Shown here: positions 23,117-32,961 of the stretch, piece after piece
How positions within the stretch are numbered: the stretch's first letter is position 1
Layout: each line of letters opens with the position of its first letter
Source of the DNA: Bacillus sp. FJAT-22090
Lineage (GTDB): Bacteria > Bacillota > Bacilli > Bacillales_A > Planococcaceae
NCBI RefSeq assembly: GCF_001278755.1
Contig: NZ_CP012601.1
Span: 2,170,001 to 2,234,000, forward strand
Length of the DNA: 64,000 bases
Reading direction: 5' to 3'
Notes under the pieces: generated by a model
The model's database searches: none
The model's input: only the letters and a program-made list of their open reading frames with translations
What the model was told of the DNA's origin: nothing
Program-made: the position numbers and the translations under genes

Positions 23117-23118
23117 AA

Positions 23119-23550
23119 TCACCATAAATTAGGTTTTACAACCATAAACCAAAGCATGATCAACAGCAAGAGTATATATTGCCATACAGAACTGTTTAAT
23201 CTTTTAATAAGCGTACTGGAATCAATAACTCCAGCTTGAAATTGTCGAATCTTTGGCTTAAATGCCTTTGCAAGAAAAACGATAGAACTAATCATAACAA
23301 CAATTGTCATGACTACCCACGATGTCGACCATGGCCAATTTCCTTGCCACATAAGTAGAACTCCAGAAACGACTAAAACATGACCAGCATGCTTAACTAT
23401 CCGAATCGAAGCTTGAAAAACTTCTATTTGGGAATGAAGGACTTCACCGCTCTTATCATGCATTCGATTTAATAAAGGAAATAAAACAAAAAAAGGACCA
23501 ATAGAAAGAATTGCACTAAGTACATGGATAAAAACAATGGATTCGTACAT
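23119..23550 (-). CDS. Four-helix integral membrane protein, DUF2269-like
   Basis: About 143 residues with four hydrophobic helices, starting SIVFIHVLSAILSIGPFF and ending in a helix before VVKPNLW. A histidine at the start of helix 1 (FIHVLSA) and one in helix 2 (KHAGHVLVV) recall small heme or copper membrane proteins of the DUF2269 type. No function is known. AGGTGA precedes the ATG at 23550; an ATG six codons earlier lies on the far side of that site. It is monocistronic, with its own terminator. Confidence 0.6.
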   Translation of the reverse strand: MYESIVFIHVLSAILSIGPFFVLFPLLNRMHDKSGEVLHSQIEVFQASIRIVKHAGHVLVVSGVLLMWQGNWPWSTSWVVMTIVVMISSIVFLAKAFKPKIRQFQAGVIDSSTLIKRLNSSVWQYILLLLIMLWFMVVKPNLW

Positions 23551-23640
23551 ATAATCACCTACGTACATTATACTTTATCCACTTACATTAATTTGTGTCT
23601 AGATGAGGAATGTTTTATATATGGAATATACTTTTCCTAT

Positions 23641-23800
23641 TCGCTATATTGAAAAGTATCTTCGCAACATTATAGACCTAACTCGAAACTTTTTACTTTC
23701 TCGCTATATTTACTCACTTACTCGCAACTTTCTAATCCGTATTAGCAATATGTACTCCCATACGTACAACATTCTACAGCGTATTCGCAATATTGACATA
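23641..23800. repeat. 21-bp phased TCGC array, locus 2
   Basis: Cores on the plus strand at 23641, 23662, 23683, 23701, 23722, 23743, 23764 and 23785 are TCGC or one-base variants, usually followed by (A/T)A(C/T)(A/T)TT. Spacings are 21, 21, 18, 21, 21, 21 and 21. The same unit occurs at 11258 and 56074. It starts about 90 bases upstream of the DUF2269-like gene and abuts the hairpin behind the chemoreceptor. Confidence 0.72.
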
Positions 23801-23802
23801 TT

Positions 23803-23841
23803 AGAAAGACTCTATTTCGCAATACGAAATAGAGTCTTTCT
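23803..23841 (-). terminator. 17-bp perfect hairpin behind the chemoreceptor gene
   Basis: AGAAAGACTCTATTTCG pairs perfectly with CGAAATAGAGTCTTTCT around a 5-base loop, 12 bases past the stop at 23853. The T-run is weak on both sides, so it may terminate, protect the 3' end, or both. Confidence 0.65.
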
Positions 23842-23852
23842 TATTAAATAGA

Positions 23853-25535
23853 TTATAGTTTAAAATGACTTACTTCACTTTGAAGTTTTTCTGCGAGATT
23901 TGCCAATGATTGTGCACTTGAAGAAATCTCTTCATTTGCAGCTAGCTGCTCTTCTGTAGCAGCACTTGTATCACTAGCACCATCTGCTGCATTAGTCGCT
24001 AGAGTTTGCACTTGTTGCGCACTTTCTGTTACGGATTCAGCCATTGCTTGAATTTGCTCAATTGCTGCAGAAACAGTTTCAACTTTAAATACAACTTCTC
24101 CAACGCTTGACTCTATTTCATTAAAAACATTAAGCGATTCCGTAGTTTTGGAAAGCCCTTCTTCTACTTTTCCTCCACCAGTTGTGATTGCTTTAAGAGC
24201 ATCACCAGCAGCAGATTGGATCAACTGAACCATTGATTCGATTTCAGAAGCTGAATTTTTTGATTGCTCAGCAAGTTTACGAACCTCTTCTGCTACAACA
24301 GCAAAGCCTTTACCATATTCCCCTGCACGTGCTGCCTCAATTGCTGCGTTCAATGCAAGTAAATTCGTTTGTTCCGAAATATCTGTGATAAGTGCTGTAA
24401 TAGATTGTATTTCATCTGAATGCTTCGCCATATTTTTCATAATTTCTGTTGTTTCATTAAATGTTGTATGAATTGTATCCATTTGAGTCGCAACATCTGT
24501 GACAACCGCTGATCCTTTTGTCACTAGATTTTTAACCCCATCCGTTGCTTGAAGCATCTCTTCATTACTTTTCGAAATTTGACCAACACCTTGTTGCAAT
24601 TCCACCATAGAATTTACTGAGCTTTCTAAATGCTTCACTTGTTCTTCGCTGGCTGCCATTTGTCCTTCAGCAGATTTCGCAACCATTTGTGAAGAAGCTA
24701 AACTTTCCTCAGAACTTGCAGATAGCTCTTCAGCGTTCGCAGCCAATTGCATAGAAGAGTCTCGAACACTTGACACTATGCGTTGCAAATCGCTCGACAT
24801 TTTATTGAAAGTTGTCGCCATAACGCCAACTTCGTCTTTATTTTTTATTTTGATAGGTTCTACTAATAAATTCCCGTTTGCAATTTCCTCTAAACCAGCA
24901 GTAACCTTTTGGATTGGTTTAGAAATGCCTTTACTAATGAAATAAGAAAGAAGTAAGGCAATAACAATGCTAAGAATCGTAATCATAATTACAAAATTAT
25001 TAGAGTTTGCTTGATATTGATCTAACTCAGCTCTTGTTTGTTCCATATCAGCAATTTGAATTTCCTTTAATTCGGCTAAAATTGCTAGCACTTCTTCGTT
25101 TAATACAGTTGATTGACTAGCATATTGTTCAAATGGTTGATTGCTCTTTTTCGACGAAATTATCTTATCGTTTGATTCAAATAACGCCACTGTTTGCGTG
25201 CGAAGATCCTCTAATAACTTTAATGACTTCTCATCTTTCACACTTTCTATAAGGGTTTTTGCCGCGGCTGACCCATTCTCGATTTCCTCATCAAATTTAC
25301 TAAGCGCATCTTCTTTTCCAAACATAACAAACTCTAATACAGCAGTCGCCATATCTTTTTGGATGACTTCAATCTCTCCTACTAGTTCCACTTTCTTAAC
25401 ATTATTATCAAGCAAAGACTGGTATTTATCAGTAATAATAGATGATGCTAAAATAGATAGTACGCTCATTAATACTAATAAAAGTAAAACTGCTGAAAAC
25501 CCGAACCACAATTTTTTCGATATTGTTAATTTCAT
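23853..25535 (-). CDS. Methyl-accepting chemotaxis protein (4HB sensor)
   Basis: 560 residues. Membrane helices lie at about 8-30 and 185-205 and flank a four-helix-bundle sensor. A HAMP domain follows ([20 protein letters not shown]), then the signalling coiled coil with tip [20 protein letters not shown]. The N-terminal [13 protein letters not shown] and C-terminal SHFKL closely match the neighbouring receptor at 25690, so the pair is a tandem duplication whose sensor domains have diverged. It has its own promoter (25595-25623) and GGGAGT before the ATG. Confidence 0.94.
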   Translation of the reverse strand: MKLTISKKLWFGFSAVLLLLVLMSVLSILASSIITDKYQSLLDNNVKKVELVGEIEVIQKDMATAVLEFVMFGKEDALSKFDEEIENGSAAAKTLIESVKDEKSLKLLEDLRTQTVALFESNDKIISSKKSNQPFEQYASQSTVLNEEVLAILAELKEIQIADMEQTRAELDQYQANSNNFVIMITILSIVIALLLSYFISKGISKPIQKVTAGLEEIANGNLLVEPIKIKNKDEVGVMATTFNKMSSDLQRIVSSVRDSSMQLAANAEELSASSEESLASSQMVAKSAEGQMAASEEQVKHLESSVNSMVELQQGVGQISKSNEEMLQATDGVKNLVTKGSAVVTDVATQMDTIHTTFNETTEIMKNMAKHSDEIQSITALITDISEQTNLLALNAAIEAARAGEYGKGFAVVAEEVRKLAEQSKNSASEIESMVQLIQSAAGDALKAITTGGGKVEEGLSKTTESLNVFNEIESSVGEVVFKVETVSAAIEQIQAMAESVTESAQQVQTLATNAADGASDTSAATEEQLAANEEISSSAQSLANLAEKLQSEVSHFKL

Positions 25536-25594
25536 TTCCTTACTCCCTTTTTTCCTATTCTCTCTTTTCCGAATGATTCTTAAGTAACTATATT

Positions 25595-25623
25595 ATTATA
25601 CATAAATAAAGGTACTTTGTCAT
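25595..25623 (-). promoter_or_regulatory. Sigma-A promoter of the chemoreceptor at 23853
   Basis: Minus strand ATGACA (25623-25618), 17-bp spacer, TATAAT (25600-25595), about 60 bases before the ATG. This is a vegetative rather than SigD-type signature. Confidence 0.65.
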
Positions 25624-25642
25624 AATTTAGAATTTATTTGTC

Positions 25643-25676
25643 GAAAAAAAGCCCTAAATCTATAAAAGATTTAGGG
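25643..25676 (-). terminator. Terminator of the chemoreceptor at 25690
   Basis: CCCTAAATCT / AGATTTAGGG stem with a 5-base loop, then C and seven T on the minus strand. Confidence 0.88.
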
Positions 25677-25689
25677 TAATTGGTATACA

Positions 25690-27381
25690 TTAGATTTTAA
25701 AATGACTAACATTATTTTGCAAAGCCTCAGCAAGATCTGCTAATGACTGTGCATTTGCAGTTATTTCTTCATTTGCGGCAAGCTGCTCTTCAGTAGCTGC
25801 ACTTGTATCATTTGCCCCATCCGCAGCAATTGCTGCAAGCCGTTGAACCTCAAGTGAACCTTCTGAAACGGATTTTGCCATTTCCTGAATTTGCTCTATT
25901 GCAGTGGAAACTGACTCTACTTTGACTCCAACTTCACCCACAGCAGATTCAATATCCTTAAATACATCTAATGATTCAGTTGTTTTGGAAATCCCTGCTT
26001 CCACCTTGCCACCACCGTCTGTGATTGCTTGAACTGCCTCACTGGATGCCTCTTGAATCATTTGAACCATGGAAGCAATCTCCGTTGCAGAATTCTTTGA
26101 TTGCTCCGCTAATTTTCTTACTTCTTCGGCAACTACAGCAAATCCTTTTCCATATTCTCCTGCGCGAGCCGCTTCGATTGCTGCATTCAATGCCAATAAA
26201 TTCGTTTGTTCCGAGATATCTGTTATTAACTCAGTTACATTTTGTATTTCATCTGAATGCTTTGCCATATTATTCATAATAACTGTCGTATCTTTGAAGG
26301 TTGTATGAATCGTGTTCATTTGTTCAGCAACATCGGAAACTACATCAGATCCTTTATCAACAAGCACTCTAACTTCGTCTGTTGCTTTTAACATCTCTTC
26401 GTTACTTGTTGAAATTTGCTCGACCTCTTGAGATAATTCAGCCATCGCGTGAACCGAAGAATCCATATGGCGGACTTGCTGTTCACTAGTGGCCATTTGT
26501 TCCTCTGCAGACTTCGCTACCATTTGTGAGGACGCTAAGCTTTCTTCAGCACTTGCAGTCAGCTCCTCAGCATTAGCCGCGAGTTGCATAGATGAATCTC
26601 TAACACCTGAAACAATTTCAAGTAAATCTTTCGACATTGTATTGAAGGCTACTGCCATTTCTCCTACTTCGTCCTTGTTTTTAATAACGATTGGCTCTAT
26701 ACGTAAATTACCATCCGCAATCTGAACAAGTCCTGCAGTTACTTTCTTAACAGGTTTAGAGATACTTCTACTAATGAAATACGCTAGTGCAAGTCCTAAA
26801 ATAACACTGATAATAGGTATTACTATAGTTAGTATATTAACCATAGATTCAAATTTTTTCAGTTCTGCTCTAGTCTTGTCCATATCATCTTGTAGAAATT
26901 GCTCCATTTCCCCCAAGATTTTAATCGTATCAATACTTATCTCTTTAGAATCTGCTGTAAGTTTATTTATTAATGAAGTATCTTTATTTTTCTTTGCAGT
27001 AATCAATTCCTCATTTTTATCTATGAAGGTCTTCTCTTTTTTCTTGATATCCTCCATCATTTTTAATGTTTCAGGAGAAAACAATTTACCTTCCAAATCA
27101 GTAGTTAAGGAAGCCTGTAATTCTGAATTGGATCTAATATTATTAAGCGATTCATCTGTATTAAATAATAAATAATCCATTACACTACGAGATATATCCT
27201 TTTGCGCAATCTCAATATCTTTTATAAGATCCACTTTTTCTACCCGATCATCTAACAAAAACTGATATTTAGCACTTATTTCATCCATAGAAATATGTAA
27301 CATAACAGAAACTCCAGCTAGTAATATCAAGACGACAGAAAACCCTAACCACATTTTCTTAGCTATTGTCATTTTCATCAT
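25690..27381 (-). CDS. Methyl-accepting chemotaxis protein (4HB sensor), tandem paralogue
   Basis: About 563 residues, with the same layout as the receptor at 23853: two membrane helices, a helical-bundle sensor, HAMP ([20 protein letters not shown]) and a nearly identical signalling tip. The chosen start is the first ATG of an ATGATG pair after AGGAG; an upstream start would lie within the end of the preceding gene. It follows the LysM-NlpC/P60 gene by 22 bases with no terminator between, so the wall hydrolase and receptor appear co-transcribed, an unusual pairing. Confidence 0.93.
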   Translation of the reverse strand: MMKMTIAKKMWLGFSVVLILLAGVSVMLHISMDEISAKYQFLLDDRVEKVDLIKDIEIAQKDISRSVMDYLLFNTDESLNNIRSNSELQASLTTDLEGKLFSPETLKMMEDIKKKEKTFIDKNEELITAKKNKDTSLINKLTADSKEISIDTIKILGEMEQFLQDDMDKTRAELKKFESMVNILTIVIPIISVILGLALAYFISRSISKPVKKVTAGLVQIADGNLRIEPIVIKNKDEVGEMAVAFNTMSKDLLEIVSGVRDSSMQLAANAEELTASAEESLASSQMVAKSAEEQMATSEQQVRHMDSSVHAMAELSQEVEQISTSNEEMLKATDEVRVLVDKGSDVVSDVAEQMNTIHTTFKDTTVIMNNMAKHSDEIQNVTELITDISEQTNLLALNAAIEAARAGEYGKGFAVVAEEVRKLAEQSKNSATEIASMVQMIQEASSEAVQAITDGGGKVEAGISKTTESLDVFKDIESAVGEVGVKVESVSTAIEQIQEMAKSVSEGSLEVQRLAAIAADGANDTSAATEEQLAANEEITANAQSLADLAEALQNNVSHFKI

Positions 27382-27403
27382 AAAGCTCCTAATCTCTCCA
27401 ATA

Positions 27404-28153
27404 TTATTCACTCACCATATGAAATCTATTAAATGAAACAAAATGTTCCTTCCAATAAGAAGAATCTAAACTAGCAATCTCAACACCCTTAGAACCTGCA
27501 TGTATAAACTCATTGTTGCCTAAATATATTCCCATATGTGAAATTCCTGCTTTATATGTATTCTCAAAAAACACTAAATCGCCAACTACCGGGTTAGCAA
27601 TAGCTGAGCTTTGTGCAAAATAACTCTCGCTGCTTTGTCTAGTGATAGTCAGCCCTGCTTGTGAATGAACAAAATAAATAAATCCACTACAATCAAATCC
27701 CGCCATTGTATTTCCTGCATACAAATAAGGAGTACCTACCAAAAGTTTTGCAAAGTCTACTACTAAATCATATGTAGCTTGTCCGTCTGAGGAAAGGGAT
27801 TTTACATCATTAAGTAGTGGAGCTGGGTTAGTAATAAGTTCCTCCGCCTTCACCTGAACATCTTTAGCAGGATTTTCTTTGGGAGTTGTTACAGCCTTCG
27901 TACTTGCTACCGCTTGAGTTGCTTTAGTAGTTGTATTAGCTACTTTAGGTTTTTGTACGATTAACTTCTGCTTCACATAAATACTGTCTTTCTTAAGCTT
28001 ATTCCAAGTACGAAGATCGTTCACTGTCACTTTGTACACTTTAGCAATCTTTGTCAACGAATCCCCTTTTTTCACTTCATACAAAGCATTAGCACTTGCA
28101 GAAGTCGTAAATGTAAATAATAAGACCGAGACTATTAGCACCTTCTTAAACAT
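27404..28153 (-). CDS. Secreted LysM-NlpC/P60 endopeptidase
   Basis: 249 residues. A signal peptide to about residue 22 is followed by one LysM module ([20 protein letters not shown], ~25-67) that binds glycan. A Thr/Ala/Lys-rich linker follows, then a C40 peptidase domain from about 125. Catalytic Cys155 is in FDCSGF, His206 in [10 protein letters not shown], and His218 in EFIHAG. The layout resembles LytE/LytF-type DL-endopeptidases with fewer LysM repeats. GGAGG precedes the ATG. It probably shares an mRNA with the chemoreceptor downstream. No WalR box was seen upstream. Confidence 0.93.
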   Translation of the reverse strand: MFKKVLIVSVLLFTFTTSASANALYEVKKGDSLTKIAKVYKVTVNDLRTWNKLKKDSIYVKQKLIVQKPKVANTTTKATQAVASTKAVTTPKENPAKDVQVKAEELITNPAPLLNDVKSLSSDGQATYDLVVDFAKLLVGTPYLYAGNTMAGFDCSGFIYFVHSQAGLTITRQSSESYFAQSSAIANPVVGDLVFFENTYKAGISHMGIYLGNNEFIHAGSKGVEIASLDSSYWKEHFVSFNRFHMVSE

Positions 28154-28382
28154 ATTAATCCTCCTTCTAATTTACTAGTAATTTAATAATACCATTATTT
28201 ACATACTTAAACATTATAATTTTTATAAAATAAATTGCCTGGGAAATAAATTACTTAAAAGCGATTAAGGAAGGAAAAAAACATGTTGTATAGATTATCA
28301 TTTTATTTATCTAGTTAAAGGTAAAACTTAAGAACAATTATAAAAAAAACAAAAAAAAGTAGATTGTCTCTGTTTTCATTAT

Positions 28383-29042
28383 TTATCCATTTGAATCTGT
28401 TTCACTAGATAGTAGTTGAAGTCTTAATTTAGACATTTCTTTGTCCAGTAATGAGGAAGCATTGGATAGCTCAATTAATTGTTTTTGAGCTTCTTCCGGT
28501 ATCGATTCACCTTGATATTTATAGTTGAGTTTATGTTCTGTTGATGCCCAAAAATCCATAGCGGATGTTCGGATTTGGATTTCCGCAGGAACCCATATCA
28601 CTTCATTAGATAAGATGACTTGCGTTTCTACAACAAGATGAAGGCTTTTGTAGCCACTCTTTTTAGGTTCTTTAATATAGTCTTTTACTCTAATCATGCG
28701 AATATCTTCACGCTGTTCGATATGTTCCTTTAGCAAATATACATCATCAATAAAGCTAGTGACAATTCGTACTCCAGCTATATCTCGTATTTCTTGTTTA
28801 ATAGATTCTTGAGTCAGCGCTATTTCTTTATTTTCAATCTTTTCAACCAAAGACATAATAGTTTTCATCCGTGTTTTCATATGCTCAATGGGAGAGTATC
28901 CGTGTTTCGATTTCCATTCAAGATCAATAATATTAAAATCACTCTTCAACTCATATAATGCCATCTCATATGGGATGAAAAAGCCTTTCCAGTTTTTTAA
29001 AACCTTTTGCACTAAATCGATCTTATGTGTCTCTTGATACAT
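28383..29042 (-). CDS. ywaC: Small alarmone synthetase (YwaC/RelP type)
   Basis: About 219 residues, with a RelA/SpoT synthetase domain only and no hydrolase, TGS or ACT domain. The motifs IRDIAGVRIVTSFIDDVY, KKSGYKSLHLVVE and AEIQIRTSAMDFWAS mark ATP:GTP pyrophosphotransfer to make (p)ppGpp. HGYSPIEHMKTRMKT is closer to B. subtilis YwaC (SasA) than to YjbM. I start at the ATG at 29042, eight bases after AAGGAG; the GTG three codons earlier overlaps that site. A T-rich tail without a hairpin follows. Confidence 0.85.
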   Translation of the reverse strand: MYQETHKIDLVQKVLKNWKGFFIPYEMALYELKSDFNIIDLEWKSKHGYSPIEHMKTRMKTIMSLVEKIENKEIALTQESIKQEIRDIAGVRIVTSFIDDVYLLKEHIEQREDIRMIRVKDYIKEPKKSGYKSLHLVVETQVILSNEVIWVPAEIQIRTSAMDFWASTEHKLNYKYQGESIPEEAQKQLIELSNASSLLDKEMSKLRLQLLSSETDSNG

Positions 29043-29317
29043 ATTAAACACTCCTTGATTAAAATCACACTTTATTATTCCGTCATCATATCACAGGTGG
29101 TTTGAATCGGAAAGATATATTAGAATGACTAGCTTGGGGATGAAATGGAAGTGTAATCGTGTTATAAAAACAAGCTAAATGGAAGAACGTTTGAGTTCCC
29201 CCTTTTTCACTTATTATTCATTATCGTCACTCTCCATCAACTTGTGTTTTTATCTATTAATACTGATTCATTATGTGTATCCGAAGGTTATACCTTTTCT
29301 TATAGAATGGAAGTTAT

Positions 29318-29484
29318 AATGAAATCTAATATTTTGCTTGTGGAAGATGACTTGGCAATTAAAGAAATGGTTGAAAGTTATTTAACAGACAGCTTCTTAT
29401 GTAGAAGATGTACTAGGAATGCTGGGTACATTTGATAATCAGCAATCTCAAGTGAGTGCTACAACTACTAGCTTAGAAAAATAA
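29318..29484 (+). pseudogene. Response-regulator scar
   Basis: An ATG at 29318 with GGAAG upstream opens MKSNILLVEDDLAIKEMVES, an unmistakable receiver-domain N-terminus with the acidic pair EDD. After about 26 residues, near 29396, the frame runs into unrelated codons and stops at 29433. In another frame from there, EDVLGMLGTFDNQQSQ runs to SLEK and a TAA at 29482. It looks like a deletion joining the start of a regulator to the tail of another gene. The tail's origin is not recognised. Confidence 0.6.
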
Positions 29485-29518
29485 AACACCGACTTTCTTA
29501 AACGAAAGTCGGTGTTCT
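29484..29518. terminator. Bidirectional terminator behind fliT
   Basis: Perfect 13-bp stem AACACCGACTTTC / GAAAGTCGGTGTT, with T-rich sequence on both sides. It serves fliT (-) and the scar (+). Confidence 0.88.
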
Positions 29519-29869
29519 TCATTTCTTATTATCAAAATACATACCATCAATTGTTTGTGTTGCTGCATAAGGATTACTGTAAGAACCCTCATGACGTTTT
29601 TTTTGTTGGAGATCTTTTAAATCTCCTTTAACTAAATTCATTATTTTATCTAATCGCTCATTTATTCCTCGATCTAATTCCAATAATTGCTCATACAAAG
29701 AATTTGTAGATAAATCAGTTTCAGCTAGTGCATGTATTGCTTCTCCACGAGCATCGAGTAACTCATTAACTTTTTCGATAAACTCTGTACGTTCATTCTC
29801 TGAAGGATTTTTTGTTAAATGAGCATATAACATTTCAGATGCGGCTAGAAAATTTTCTATATCACCCAT
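29519..29869 (-). CDS. fliT: Flagellar protein FliT
   Basis: 116 residues, mostly helical, ending with NPYAATQTIDGMYFDNKK, a tail typical of Bacillus FliT. FliT is an export chaperone for the FliD cap. Its ATG overlaps the fliS stop as TAATG, with GGAGATCA upstream inside fliS. A start 19 codons earlier would lie deep in fliS and is rejected. It is the last gene of flaG-fliD-fliS-fliT and is followed by a strong terminator. Confidence 0.82.
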   Translation of the reverse strand: MGDIENFLAASEMLYAHLTKNPSENERTEFIEKVNELLDARGEAIHALAETDLSTNSLYEQLLELDRGINERLDKIMNLVKGDLKDLQQKKRHEGSYSNPYAATQTIDGMYFDNKK

Positions 29870-30267
29870 TATGCTTGATCTCCAGTAAATTGTTTTTGAC
29901 GATTGATTTGAATTACTTGTTTCCATGTGTCTCTAAATTCCGTCACATAACCTTCTACTTCTTCAATGATGCTCACATCATTTTTTATATTCGCTTCTAT
30001 TAAACGGTGATTCATATATTCATACATTTGCATCATAGACTGAGAAATTTCAATATTCATATTCAGTGTCACCATAAGCTCTTGAATAATTTTCTGAGCC
30101 TTTTGCAAATTAAGGTTTTTTTCCTGGATATTTTTCACTACAATAGCTACCTTAGCTTTACCTAAAAACTTAAGGCATCCATTATAAAGCATTAATGTTA
30201 ATTCACCTGGTGAAGCAGTGCTCACACTATTATTTTTATAAGCCTGATGTACAGATTGTGCTGACAA
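29869..30267 (-). CDS. fliS: Flagellar export chaperone FliS
   Basis: 132 residues. The family hallmark YKNNSVSTASPGELTLMLYN is near the N-terminus. FliS holds the flagellin C-terminus before export; in B. subtilis it also works with FliW in the Hag/CsrA loop encoded at 45-47 kb. The start is TTG with AGGAGT nine bases before it. It is coupled to fliT through a one-base overlap. Confidence 0.95.
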   Translation of the reverse strand: MSAQSVHQAYKNNSVSTASPGELTLMLYNGCLKFLGKAKVAIVVKNIQEKNLNLQKAQKIIQELMVTLNMNIEISQSMMQMYEYMNHRLIEANIKNDVSIIEEVEGYVTEFRDTWKQVIQINRQKQFTGDQA

Positions 30268-30310
30268 TATGTCACAACTCCTTTTATAAAACCTTATATC
30301 TTATTATATA

Positions 30311-32419
30311 TTATTGAGCTCCAAATTGAGATAAATAACCTGATTGTGAGTTTGCTTTATTTATTGCTGTTTCCATTGCAGTAAATTGTTTCCAGTAACG
30401 TGCTTCCATATCTTCTAAACGACGTTGGAAGTTTGTTATGCGAGTATTTGTATCGATCAAACTTTTACCAATACTATATTGTTGGTCTGTAGAAGTCGCT
30501 TTACCTGCTTTCAACTCTATTTTACCTGTAAAAACTTTCATCGACTCTCGAAGACGTTGGACTATACCGCGAGTATCTTCTGTTTCTGTTTTTGTACCAG
30601 ATGAAGTTAATGTTTTCACAACTTGTTCTGGATTATCCGTCAATGCTTTTTTTAATTTATCCTCATTAATAACTAGTTTACCACCGTCTGAATAAGCACC
30701 GGAAGTGGTAATACCCATTTCCGCGAGCGTATCAATCACATTGTCTTCAGTTCCTACTTTTCCATATATAGCGTTACGAAAATCTGACAATCCGCTACTT
30801 ACAATAGAATCATTTCTCAATAAACCACTTTTAGCTTTTTCGTCCCATAACTTCTGTTCACTTTCTGTCATATCTTTACGTTGTTCATCTGTTAAAGGAG
30901 GAAAGTCACGGTATTTCTTTTCTTTTAAAGTAGTATTCATACCGGAAATAAGCTCATTATATTTTTCTACAAATTCTTTCACTTTGCTAACCATAGAGTC
31001 AATATCAGTAGTAGATTTTAACTGTACTGGTGCAGCTGACGTTTCTGTTATTGTATCTTGGTCTATTTGTTCTAAATCCGCTAATTCTTTAGTTAACTGT
31101 TCACTACGCTTGTTGGCAGCGTCTAGTTCGGAAGTCGTTCTATCAACTTCTTTTTTCCCTATTTCTAATTTTATCTCATTTTTAGCTACTGTACTAATAG
31201 TAGAAAATTCTGGACCAACTTCTATTAATGTTCCTCTATCAGCAGTAGATAAGCCTTTTAACAATTTTTTAGTATTGTCACTTACTTCTAATGCATCAAT
31301 ATCTTCATCTTTTATTTCTGTGCCATTTACTTTTGCCTGATTAAAAAGATTAGCAACCTTATCTAAATCAGACTCGCCAATATTTGCTAATACATTTTTC
31401 AAGTTGTTATTTGTTTTGATAGAGTTGTCATATGTGTTCTTTATATCGTTGTCTACTATACTACCGTAAGAAGTAGCATAATCCTCTTGTATAACTAAAA
31501 GATTATCTTCAGCTACTGTTTTTGCGTTTTCAGCGTTTTCTATATCTTGAGGAGCTGATTCAAGTGCTTTTCTTACTGCATCAAGCTGTTGTTTAAATGT
31601 ATTTTTTTCATTAAAGGTAGATTGTAATGTAACCGTGTAACCTCCTATCGTGAAGGTATTTGAAGAACGCTCTGTAGAAATACCGTTCACTTGGAAAACT
31701 GCATTTTTGCCCCCAGTGGCCAAACCATCTATAGCTATATTTTCTGTCGTTCCCATACCTAGTGCTTGAAATACGTTCTGACCTTCAGTATTAGTTACTT
31801 GTACCTCTGCTTCACCTTTCAAATCACCAGTATTTTTGGCAGTAATGGATAACTTGCCATTCTCAAATAAAGCGGATACACCAGCATTGCTGTCATTGAT
31901 TTTTTTAACTACTTGGTCAATCGTGTCATTAGCACTAATCTCAATTTTTGTAGCATTGGCTGCTAGAGTTCCATTAGCTTGAATTGCCTTTAGTTCAATG
32001 GTAGTATCCCCTGTTATTCCAGATAATTCACTCATTTTTGTACTACCAGAAACCGTTCCTCCTGAGGAGGTGGTAATAGAGCTGCCTACACTTCTCGCTG
32101 CTGTAGCTAGCTGGGAAACCCCTTCAATTGATAAGTTACTAGAGGCTGCTCCTGTTGCAGTGGCACTTACTAGACTCGCATTGGAACTTTCAGCTTTCTT
32201 TTTATTAAAGTTACTTGATAACATAAAATTATCAAATAAATAATTATTAAAAGTATTTAACTTGGCATTGATAGAACGATATGAATCACGCTGCCATTCA
32301 AATGTCGTTTTCTTTTGTAATAATTTATCAAGCGGAACACGTTGCGTTTTCATTAAATCTCCAACAATTTTATCAATATCCATTCCTGATGCTAATCCAC
32401 CGATTCTCATACCTGCCAT
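30311..32419 (-). CDS. fliD: Flagellar filament cap FliD (enlarged)
   Basis: 702 residues against about 500 in B. subtilis. The N-terminal FliD domain starts at MRIGGLASGMDIDKIVGDLM. The C-terminal domain ends QYSIGKSLIDTNTRITNFQ to the coiled coil at LEDMEARYWKQFTAME. The extra ~200 residues lie in the middle (~280-460) and are rich in D, E, K, N and coiled-coil-like, as expected for a surface-exposed variable domain of the cap. AGGGGGT precedes the ATG. It belongs to the SigD-driven flaG operon. Confidence 0.93.
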   Translation of the reverse strand: MAGMRIGGLASGMDIDKIVGDLMKTQRVPLDKLLQKKTTFEWQRDSYRSINAKLNTFNNYLFDNFMLSSNFNKKKAESSNASLVSATATGAASSNLSIEGVSQLATAARSVGSSITTSSGGTVSGSTKMSELSGITGDTTIELKAIQANGTLAANATKIEISANDTIDQVVKKINDSNAGVSALFENGKLSITAKNTGDLKGEAEVQVTNTEGQNVFQALGMGTTENIAIDGLATGGKNAVFQVNGISTERSSNTFTIGGYTVTLQSTFNEKNTFKQQLDAVRKALESAPQDIENAENAKTVAEDNLLVIQEDYATSYGSIVDNDIKNTYDNSIKTNNNLKNVLANIGESDLDKVANLFNQAKVNGTEIKDEDIDALEVSDNTKKLLKGLSTADRGTLIEVGPEFSTISTVAKNEIKLEIGKKEVDRTTSELDAANKRSEQLTKELADLEQIDQDTITETSAAPVQLKSTTDIDSMVSKVKEFVEKYNELISGMNTTLKEKKYRDFPPLTDEQRKDMTESEQKLWDEKAKSGLLRNDSIVSSGLSDFRNAIYGKVGTEDNVIDTLAEMGITTSGAYSDGGKLVINEDKLKKALTDNPEQVVKTLTSSGTKTETEDTRGIVQRLRESMKVFTGKIELKAGKATSTDQQYSIGKSLIDTNTRITNFQRRLEDMEARYWKQFTAMETAINKANSQSGYLSQFGAQ

Positions 32420-32438
32420 TTATTATAACCCCCTGAGT

Positions 32439-32819
32439 TTATATCTTTTCGTCAATAATCATTCCTAAAAACTTTTGCATTGTGTAATATGCATCTAGCA
32501 GTTTTCGAGGTGGGACTTCTCTAATAACTTCATCTGTTTTCGCATCCACAACCTCTACATAATAACGGTCTAATCCATCGTGCATAATAAATTTTGAGTT
32601 GCGATTTTGTACAGTCATAAATTCATTTAATGCATCTACTGCTTTTTGTACTTTTTCTTTTGGAATTACTTCTTTTTCATTTGCTTTTTGTTCCGCTTGC
32701 ATAATTAGTCTTAGAGAACTTTCCGTTACACTTGATTTTGTTATATCCCCTACTGCTTCTGTTTTTAGCTGAGATGCAACTGCAACATCTTTTGTCTGTG
32801 CCTGTACTGATAGACGCAT
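32439..32819 (-). CDS. flaG: Flagellar protein FlaG
   Basis: About 126 residues. The C-terminal FlaG domain is clear: RYYVEVVDAKTDEVIREVPP followed by a short helix. It is thought to influence filament length and lies before fliD as yvyC does in B. subtilis. ATG at 32819 follows a strong GGAGGAGG; an in-frame GTG eight codons earlier lies on the wrong side of it. A SigD promoter is 40-65 bases upstream. Confidence 0.9.
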   Translation of the reverse strand: MRLSVQAQTKDVAVASQLKTEAVGDITKSSVTESSLRLIMQAEQKANEKEVIPKEKVQKAVDALNEFMTVQNRNSKFIMHDGLDRYYVEVVDAKTDEVIREVPPRKLLDAYYTMQKFLGMIIDEKI

Positions 32820-32859
32820 ACTAGGCCCTCCTCCTATGCTCACTACTTACTTATATACA

Positions 32860-32886
32860 TTATCGGCATTTTTTTATTAATTTTCA
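32860..32886 (-). promoter_or_regulatory. SigD promoter of flaG-fliD-fliS-fliT
   Basis: Minus strand -10 GCCGATAA (32867-32860) is a full match to the SigD consensus. The -35 is GAAA at 14 bp or TGAA at 15 bp upstream (consensus TAAA). Confidence 0.75.
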
Positions 32887-32894
32887 GTTGTTAG

Positions 32895-32921
32895 CAAAAT
32901 TTCCATTTAAACTGACGATAA
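32895..32921 (+). promoter_or_regulatory. SigD promoter of the minor flagellin gene
   Basis: Plus strand CAAA (32895-32898), exact 15-bp spacer, GACGATAA (32914-32921). It matches TAAA-N15-GCCGATAA at 10 of 12 positions and points away from the flaG promoter. Confidence 0.75.
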
Positions 32922-32961
32922 TAATAGTGTAGTTAAAATAATTCACATGGAGGTGAATGAA

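Noticed and set aside
23603-23851. Plus-strand frame of about 82 codons through array 2
   Set aside because: Same reason: heptad peptide arises from the 21-bp phase; no start signal and it runs into a hairpin.
30705-31340. Long plus-strand frame (211 codons) opposite fliD
   Set aside because: Mirror of fliD codons on the opposite strand; fliD has family domains and a ribosome-binding site.
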